The position numbers were made by a program, and so were the translations under genes. From Amborella trichopoda (taxonomy: Eukaryota; Streptophyta; Magnoliopsida; Amborellales; Amborellaceae), in NCBI RefSeq assembly GCF_000471905.2, contig NW_006499705.1, forward strand, positions 267,449 to 331,448: a stretch of 64,000 nt of DNA. Reading direction: 5' to 3'. The notes beneath the pieces are model-generated. The model made no database searches. It was not told the origin of the DNA and was given only the letters and a program-made list of their open reading frames with translations. Below are positions 56,486 through 64,000 of the stretch, piece by piece. The stretch's first letter is position 1, and the number at the start of each line of letters is the position of its first letter.

Positions 56486-56847
56486 TGAAAAAAGTTTATA
56501 TAAGGTTGTAATCTTATACTATAGAAGTAAGGTGCACCTCAAAATTCTAGTAGAAAAGAGTGTTCTGATATATTCCTATTGATCATCTCAACCTCGAGAT
56601 GTATGGATATAATGAATTTCAAGTTTTAAAAATAGTACATCTTATAACAAGTTATATGGACGGTCTATGTTCAATATTTTCAAGTGTTTTGCATTATTTT
56701 TGGAGATTTAGATTTCATAATTAGGATTGAACATGGATTTTCAATCCATCGTAAGGTTTCTGACACCGGAACTACATCTTCTGACAAAATTTAGAAGTGG
56801 TCTTACTTGTATTATACAAGGTGGGTATCTTATACAAACTTCTCCCC
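56486..56847. mobile_element. Family A MITE, copy 3
   Basis: Starts 'gaaaaaagtttatataagg' and ends 'tatcttatacaaacttctcc'. The interior 'gatcatctcaacctcgagat' is the shared family core. No clear TSD. Confidence 0.75.
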
Positions 56848-59005
56848 TTATTTATTCATTTGGGTTGTTATGAAATAACAACTTTAGGTCTTTCCCATTT
56901 GGTTAGCGCTTGTTTGGCATTTGGACTGCTCACTAATAGTAAAAAAATAAGCAGCGAGATCTTTCACTAGAAAGTGGCATTCTCCCCCATGTTTTTCTAG
57001 GGTTTATTTTTTGTAGAGTTGAAGTGTCAACGACTAGTTTCTATACTACAGCAATGCCATTAAGGTGGCATCACATCCTAGTGGAATATTTGAAAGTGAT
57101 AATTTACGATCAACGCACATTCCCTTCAAACATAAGGAAAAATTTGACCTTCAATACTGAATTTCATGTACCGAATAGATATTTTACTCTCGCAGGAGTG
57201 TATTGTCTCTAATTTACTCTCTCATGTAAAATCGCACCTAGAATTCGTTTTAGGACCCCAAAGTTTGGGGCAGTAACCTATTTAACGTATAAATTAATCC
57301 CAATAAAAAAATAATTCTAATTGTACCCTCTGCGCACTTGAAAAAAAAGGATGGCTCGAGATTGAATAGAAACCGTCCAATTTTTAGAAAGTGAGATCTA
57401 AACGTTAAAAAAATAAAATTTCAGTTTTTGTTTTCTTTTGTTTTTGAGAATAGTCATCTAGTGATTCAAAAGTGGTTGCTAGAATTTTAGCTTAAAAAAA
57501 TCCTCCCAAATAGGTCATATGACCGAGGTATTAGAAGTAAACTATGCTCCAAAGGAAGCATAATATACATACGCTTTCATATATATTTTTTATTTGAATC
57601 CTATTGTTAAACAACTTAAATAAAAAATTAGCATAACTAAAGTTATTAGATTTTGAGTTCCTGAATACTTAGATCTGACTATTTGAAAGTCTCTATTCAT
57701 TATTAGGACATTATTTTTTCAAACACTTATTAACTGTTTTATTTTTCTTCTTTCTTTTTTGTTCTTCTTTTGGGGGGGTTGGTGGTTGTGATGAGGAGAT
57801 TACCTCTCCAAACTTTTGAGGCCCCAAAAATACTCTTAAATAGGGTTGTCCTTTGAATGAAGGATATGTTCCCTAGGGATCTTATAATATGTTTGCCTAT
57901 GTTGTTATGAACCTTGTACAAGCACTCCCTCATGCAAAGAGAAACTTGGGAGGCTTTTTTGCCTGAAGTGTTTAGGAAAATTTGAATTTTGACCTCATCG
58001 ACATTTAGAATATCAAAAAATTTGACAGTCCTTTTTCTTTTGACAATATTACATGTTTTTTTTTACCATATCATTGTTCAAATCTTAGAATGTTATTTTT
58101 TCACGCACGTAGAGAGTGCAACTTTAATTTGAATTATATTTTTTAGATTGGTCTTTAGGTTCAAGAAGTTACGTACCCAAAATTTACGCTCCTCAAAATG
58201 CTCTTAGCATGTATTTCAGCATATAGAGCAAATAAACACCATGCTCCCGAGGGAGCATGAAACCACATCACTCTTTTGTAGAATTCAGCACGTGATTATA
58301 ATGGTTAGGTGGAAAATGGATTTGGGGTGTCCTCTTCTCTTTATTTTATAACTAAAATACCCCATTGTCTCATGCCCCTTGTCTTTTGGGAAAGACAAAG
58401 GCCCATTGTACCCGAGAATGGCGACCACAATAATCCTTTGTTTTTTTTTTTTTTTTTTTGAAAGTTGTTAGATAGCGCATCAGCCTAATCAAAATAAATA
58501 AAGCCTCACCTTATAATTCATAAAAAATGATAATTCAAGCATTGAAAATTCTTTAAGTGGGTCATCTAGGCTTGAACATTATGGTTGTAAAAAAAAAAGT
58601 AGCATTTCAAGATGTAAAAAAAGTATATATTATAAAAAATTATCTAAATTGTCTATTTTACCCTAAAAATAAGTATTCATAGATCCACAAGATCTATACA
58701 ATTTTTTGAGTTTCAAATTTTATTTTCAGTATTGGAAATTCATTTTTGCACCATCATGGAAATTTCCGTTGCCAAAAGTGCTTTTAGGATGAGGATTTGA
58801 AGTGGGGCTTTTGTTTGTTTTCATAACGCCATGCCTTATAGAAACTTCAACCTTCTTCTTCTTCTTCTTCTTTCTTTTTTTTTTTTTTTCTTTGTCGCCA
58901 TAGTGTACCTAGCATAGTGAGTCCACCATCCTAGAGTCTATTTTGAATGGGTCAATGAGATTATAAACATGAAAAATAAAATTAACTTTGAATGGCCAAA
59001 GTAAA
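56848..59005. other. Intergenic, nothing recognised
   Basis: Contains T-runs (58441-58460) and (CTT)n (58853-58875). The frames at 57024 and 57739 are short and match nothing known to me. Confidence 0.5.
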
Positions 59006-59345
59006 GCTTACCTATCGAAAAATATGGTTTCAATACTAGAAATTTTTGTGATAGCCTTAAAATATATTTTCATCTTTAATTATAAAATTTAAAGCTTCAA
59101 AAATAGTGTAGATCGAATAGAACTATAAAAACTTTAAAATCTTGAAAATTGGCCATCCAAAATTACGTTACAAGATGCACTATTTCCAAAACATGAAATC
59201 CATTTTTTGTCATATCCATTCATCTTGATGTCGAGATGATCAATTTGAAGATAGTTGGAAATCAAAAGAACCTCTTCAAGTGAAATTTTGAGGTGGACTC
59301 TAATTTGATTGTTTAGAGCTTCGGCTCTAATTTGAATCAATTTTC
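59006..59345. mobile_element. Family B element, copy 5, one TIR lost
   Basis: Matches the family from 'atggtttcaatacta' through 'gatgtcgagatgatcaat' to 'tttgattgtttagagcttcg'. The left TIR is missing. It ends at the LINE that begins at 59346. Confidence 0.75.
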
Positions 59346-60600
59346 CTTTTTAGGGTAAGTCAACGAGGGAGAAGGCCCCTTACCCATTTTTCTTTATTAA
59401 TAAATAATAAGAAAGAGACAACTCATTATTTTACAACCCTATAATAGGGCAGTTGTGCCAAATCATGAAGTAAAAGTAGAAAAATAAAATTCGGCAATCA
59501 AGAGCGCTAAATAGAATCCCATAACTAAAAGACACTTTCTTTGCAAAAGCATTGGCCACTATGTTGGCCTCATAATAAATATGGAAAATTTACGATATGC
59601 GCGTGGAAAGTGAAATTGACCATATGCGAGTAGAAAGTCTCATCAGACAATTAACTGCAACTGTATGTAAGCTCCATGGGGCATGACAACAATCATGGAT
59701 GATATTTACCAATACGGAAGAACCAATTTCAACTTTGAATGACATTTACCAAAAAGGAAGAATCAATTTCAACTTGGAGAGGAAAGCAATTCATCTAGAT
59801 AGCTAGATGGAGACCTTTTTCAAGAGTAAAAAACTCTGCATTATTGTTTGAGGTCTTACCAAATGGTTTAGCAAAGACAATAACAAACACACCATTTATT
59901 GTCTCTGATAACACCACCACCACCCGATAATCCTGGATTTTCCAATGAAGCTCCATCAATATTCAACTTGAAATTGTGGGGTTCGAAAATGATCAGGCCA
60001 CCGGAATAATGGATCTAGGTTCTTGTTGTCGCCATCTAATATGGAAATTTTCAATGATAACTCTTTATGACAAATTGAAAACCCCTTCTTTGTGTTGCCA
60101 ACTCCTTGAAATGAGAAAAAATAGGCTGAATAATTTGTTCCCTTCTTATTGACATTGACTCAAATATTCTCCTATTGCATTCTCGTCCATATGAACCAAA
60201 TTGTGGTGAAGAAGATAGAAGTTCAAATATTTAGGAGACAATTTGATTTAAATATGAAACTTAACCATCTTCTCAACATATCAAGAGTAGAAATATCAGG
60301 GGTGAAACGTTTGCCACACCGTCATGCGACCGAACTCCAAACATCTTACGAGAACACACAGTGAAATAATAAATGATAAAGGCTATCATCACTATTCCTA
60401 CAAAAATGGCGTACATAATTCATATTAACACCACGTTGTTGCAAAAGAGATGCAGTGGATAAGCGATCATAAAGAGCGAGCAAAAACGATCATAAAGAGT
60501 CAGCCAAGAGAACCATTTGGCTCTAGGATGACATTTGGAAGACCAAATTGGATGTTTATTCAATCTTGAGGCATAAAGATTTATAGTACATAGAGAATAG
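59346..60600 (-). mobile_element. L1 LINE 3' part: zf-RVT and RNase H
   Basis: On the minus strand, high to low coordinate: a zf-RVT remnant (YDRLSTASLLQQRGVNMNYV, then SLYHLLFHCVFS-stop-DVWSS, about 60300-60540) and an RNase H-like domain beginning FKLNIDGASLENPG (about 59930-59980). A short duplication 'cgatcataaagag' lies near 60463-60500. A tail-like T-rich segment marks the 3' end near 59340. Confidence 0.82.
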
Positions 60601-60966
60601 GGCCGTAAATATGATTTGCATTGGTTTTAATTTATAAATGTACTTAAGATTCTAGATTCTTTGAAATTTGAGCGCGTGAATGAATCAAAGGCTCACCAAA
60701 TCTTTTTGATAAGTATAAAGATAAAATTTGAAAACTAGAAACCGCGTGAGAGGTTAACGCGAAGTCAAGTCAACAGCACGCCGACTAATCCTCTTAAGAA
60801 CTCACGTGGTACTTGTAAAGTTCCGAACGTTTACAACAGTTCATTCATGAGAGGGAAAAAAAAAAAAAATTCACTTCGAATCCTTGTCTCGAAAGTACTT
60901 AACTAGTTATTTTTTTTTTTATTTAGTAGTTTTAAAATTAATTTCTAATATTGAGTATGAAATGGG

Positions 60967-61190
60967 ATTGTATACAATGACATCATTTACTTTCAATACA
61001 AGGAGGTCACAATTATTTATAAGCATCCGATGTGAAATTTGATAGCTTGGATGTGTTACAAAGTTTGAAATTTTTTTTTATGAATTTTGGGCTTGGTCAA
61101 TAGAATAAATGCAGCTACCTAATTTCACATCTGGTGGTCAAGATTAATTATGACCACCTTATACCAAAGATAAATGGTATCATTGTATAC
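60967..61190. mobile_element. Family C palindromic TIR element, copy 4 (best preserved)
   Basis: Both ends are TATACAATG. The inverse halves pair through 'catttactttc' / 'gataaatgg' and 'aaggaggtcacaatta' / 'taattatgaccacctt', leaving a loop around 'gggcttggtcaatag'. About 224 bp, no coding capacity. Confidence 0.8.
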
Positions 61191-62290
61191 TTTTTTTTAT
61201 GGAATTTGTGGCTAAAAAAATAGGATAGATTTGCACACTTAATTTTTAGGGTGAAATGAACAATTTGAATAATGTATTATATGTGCATTATTTCTTTTCA
61301 CAATTGTAATGGTCAAGGCCGAGATGATAGATTTGAAGGTTTTACGACTCTAGAACTGCAATTTTTAGTGAGTTTTTACTTATTTTGATAGAGTTGCATA
61401 CGCGATCAAAAGATTTTCTTTTAATGAGTTATAAGTATAGTATTTTTTGAAAATATCAAAAAAAGAGTTGAAACTCCTTACAATATCACTGAGAGGGTGT
61501 CTAAAGAGAACAAATACCATTTGAGACTGTTTTTAAGTTTCTATACCAATCTATTGCATAATTAAAAATATATATATGGAATTTTTTCTAAATTGCCCTA
61601 TTTGAAATGTGAAATATTTAAGAGTATTTTTATCATTTGACAAGGTATTGGTGTTATTATGAAAACTGCCCTTCATTAGACCACTTTAGAAAAGAACAAA
61701 AAGTTTCCACAGGAGAAAATATAATTCTAGGTTCCTAATGCTGAACAACTGGGGTTAAAATGGTCATCTTCTTAGACGACTAGATCAAGTGAAAAGACTT
61801 TGCCCCTCAACGCTCAGCATTAGGAACTGGGGACATGTATTTTTAATGACAGATAGCATTGTTCCATGTTTCTAAAATGAAGCAACTAGGGGTAAAAAAA
61901 TTAATTTTGCTTGAGCTACACAATTACTGCTATTGTTTGGGTTTAGAAACTCCAAAAATGTGTTCCACCTATCTAATATTAAGGCTATTATTGTTATTTA
62001 AGACCAGTGCCTTGCCCATGCCGAATGATGTAAAACCCTTGATTGTTGTGCATTTTAAATACCAAACAAAGACAATTTGGGAATATTTGAACCTTTTTTT
62101 TATGATACACTTGATTGATATAGAAACCTAAAAACATTCCCTAAAGTGTATTTTGTTGTCTTTTGACCTCTTTAATGATATTGCAAGGGGTTTCAACCTG
62201 CCCTCTCTTTTTTTGATATTTTCTTCTTCTTTTTTTGTCATTATTAGTCTAGTACTTCCTAGGCAAAGAAGACTTGTCGCGTGGCATCCC
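61191..62290. other. Intergenic, nothing else recognised
   Basis: Apart from the hairpin at 61731-61827 no feature was identified. The 90-codon frame at 61859 has no recognisable motif. Confidence 0.45.
61731..61827. other. Short inverted repeat able to form a hairpin
   Basis: 'gttcctaatgctgaacaact' (61731 on) pairs with 'cgctcagcattaggaac' (61811-61827), continuing into GGGG/CCCC, with a loop of about 48 nt. Resembles a small fold-back element or a hairpin precursor. No further evidence. Confidence 0.45.
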
Positions 62291-62295
62291 CAAAA

Positions 62296-62700
62296 AATTT
62301 AAATTAACCTAACTTTGATGGAAGTTCTTCTGGAAAATTAGAGACGGGAAATTCTTCTAGAAATCTGGGGAGGAGAGGTATTGGTGGTTTTCCCAGGGAT
62401 CATAGAGGCCACATTCTTCTTTCTTGAGGGCTTTTGTAATGGTCACATTCAATGTGGCTGGGGTCCAAATGTTGCAGCATGGGCCATGGGTTATGACTTA
62501 TCTCCTCTTAATGAGAATAAAATTGTTGAAGGAGACTCTGCTAACACTATTTTTCAGTGCAAAAGAGATACTAGAGCCCCTTGGAGATTCATTCCAATTA
62601 TATAGGGAATAAAAAATTTCATTCTTAGGTATAAACATTTTAATTGGCCACTGCTACATGGAAGCTACTAAGGAGGCTGCAAAGTGGTACTCACCAACTC
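62296..62700 (+). mobile_element. L1 LINE RNase H domain fragment
   Basis: Frames joined by eye: PKKFKLNFDGSS..., NLGRRGIGGFPRDHRGHILL, IVEGDSANTIFQCKRDTRAP and a terminal HCYMEATKEAAKW (the H-x3-AN-x2-AD region). This is the RVT_3 fold again, with an insertion-like duplication after DGSS and at least two frameshifts. No RT precedes it. Confidence 0.72.
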
Positions 62701-63117
62701 TCATTGTCGGTCAGTACTCTTTCATAATGTCATCGTGTTATTTGTGCATGTTGCAATTTCAATTGAAAAGTCAGACCTTCCTATTAGAGAAAAAGAGAGA
62801 GAGAGGAAGTGTGGTACTTGGCATTTTGTTCATTTTTGTTATCTCAAAAAATGTTTTATTTAATTGTTTATTCAACCGCATGTCTTACTAATATACCATC
62901 TAATTTCGCTACATGAATTTTCATTTGGGACGAGGTTTCTATGAGTCCTAGGCCTCATACGTAGACATGCGGCTCCTCTTTTTTTATTTATTCTTTAGAT
63001 GGAATTTGGGCTTAATTATTTGAGATATCTATAGTCTCTTACATGAAATTATATAAATAATAACTATGTTAAAAAGAAAAAAATTTAAAACTAAAAACAT
63101 ACTTTTTGAAATAAAGT

Positions 63118-64000
63118 TTTTGAACCATCACTATCATCATCATCACCAAAGTTTTTACCCAACTAATTGGATCGGCTACATAATTCTTGGTTTGTTATTT
63201 TGTTTTATTAAGAGTCATACCCTCAATAAGGTTATAAGTCATCATATCTTTTCTCACTACTTCCAATCATGTTCTTTTGGGCTTACCATTGCCTATTTTT
63301 AGCCTTTCACCTCCTAATAAGTGTTGTACTGGGTTTGTGCCACACATGACCAGCCCACCTAGGCCTACTCTCTCTCATCTTATTGCATATTGGTGTTACA
63401 CCTAAATATTCCTAAATGTATTCATTTCGAATTCTATCCTTATTGGCTTGCCATTTCAACTAAGTCTACTCTCAACATCCGCATCTTCGGTATGCTCATT
63501 CTATTGGTATATTGTTTTTTGATCACCAAACATTCTGCCCCCATAGAGTAAAGCTTGTCTTAGTGCTGTCCTAGAGAACTTGCCCTTCAACTTCATTGAT
63601 ATGCAACGATCATATAAAATTCTAGTTAGATATCTCCACTTTGTCCACCCAGCTCTAGTTCTATGTGTGACATCTTACCTAATCTCTCAATTTTTTTGGA
63701 TTATCGATCGAAGATATTGAAAATACGTTTTTTTGTATTTCTTGGCAGTTAATCTTAATCATTTCCTCATCTATATTCCTATTATTACTAAACTTGTATT
63801 TCATATTGTCTTAGTCTGGCTAATTTTAAATCTTTATATTCTAAAGCATTCTTTCAAAGTTCTAACTTTGTGTTGAAGTCATTTTTTAGTTTTATCGATC
63901 AAATGTATGTCATCTATGAACAACATGTACCATGGTACCTCATCTTGTAGGTGCCTAATTAAGTCGTCCATAACTAAGATAAAAAGGTATAGGCTCAATG
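63118..64000 (-). mobile_element. RTE-clade LINE 3' part, runs off the window
   Basis: Begins with (ATC)n at 63127 and parallels the copies at 13061 and 13748. On the minus strand RT ends with HLQDEVPWYMLFIDDIHLID (FADD-equivalent IDD) near 63870-63960. Highly decayed. Confidence 0.82.

Noticed and set aside
61859-62131. 90-codon plus-strand frame
   Set aside because: No motif, borderline length for AT-rich DNA, no neighbouring gene structure.
1-64000. CRISPR arrays, rRNA, full-length tRNA, bacterial operons
   Set aside because: None seen. Direct repeats here are plant tandem duplications or dispersed TEs without regular spacers, and no cloverleaf-capable tRNA was recognised apart from SINE remnants.

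Overview
The window looks like plant nuclear DNA. It is AT-rich, most genes are split by introns, and it carries GA/CT and AT microsatellites. It is crowded with decayed Ty1-copia, Ty3-gypsy, L1-type and RTE-type LINE remnants and with small terminal-inverted-repeat (TIR) elements. Its host gene pieces are plant families: a plastid-type anthranilate synthase beta subunit, an F-box protein, a PPR protein and a SKOR-like potassium channel. I cannot name the species. There is one assembly gap of 403 N (45884-46286).

Left third (1-24000). The main object is a degraded anthranilate synthase beta-subunit gene (ASB/TRPG type) on the minus strand, from 23764 down to 6842. All eight expected exons can be read in order, with phases that join correctly, from a plastid transit-peptide exon to the HPES glutaminase motif. 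Exon 4 has an in-frame TGA, exon 7 has two small deletions and an in-frame TAA, and exon 8 has an approximately 8-base deletion that shifts the frame, so I call it a pseudogene. Two introns of 6-7 kb hold a tRNA-derived SINE, two RTE LINE tails, a Ty3-gypsy chromovirus in permuted order and an L1 3' end. Exon 3 with its flanks is also present as an inverted copy in intron 5, so a transcript could fold into a long hairpin.

Middle (24000-45300). This is a TE graveyard around one intact gene, an F-box protein on the minus strand (34319-35593) with an in-frame repeat array. A minus-strand copia 3' end lies at 30.5-32.3 kb. A Pack-MULE-like TIR element (40105-41601) carries a rearranged PPR fragment. 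A copia gag-to-integrase fragment (41602-43318) follows. A recurrent roughly 390-bp TIR family occurs at least eight times; one copy has a perfect 9-bp target-site duplication, which points to a Mutator-like MITE.

Right third (45300-64000). A decayed L1 LINE runs from an ORF1-like zinc-finger region (45.4 kb) through endonuclease, reverse transcriptase, zf-RVT and RNase H (47.84-52.0 kb) and is interrupted by the gap and by small TIR elements. Three partial copies of one SKOR-like channel exon (minus strand) sit next to a copia RT-RNase H fragment (54.35-56.2 kb). Two more L1 3' ends with RNase H domains and an RTE tail that runs off the window end complete it.

Only the F-box gene looks able to make a full protein. 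The rest shows how TEs have expanded introns, captured gene pieces and nested in one another. Exon and domain calls come from reading translations by eye; no database search was run.
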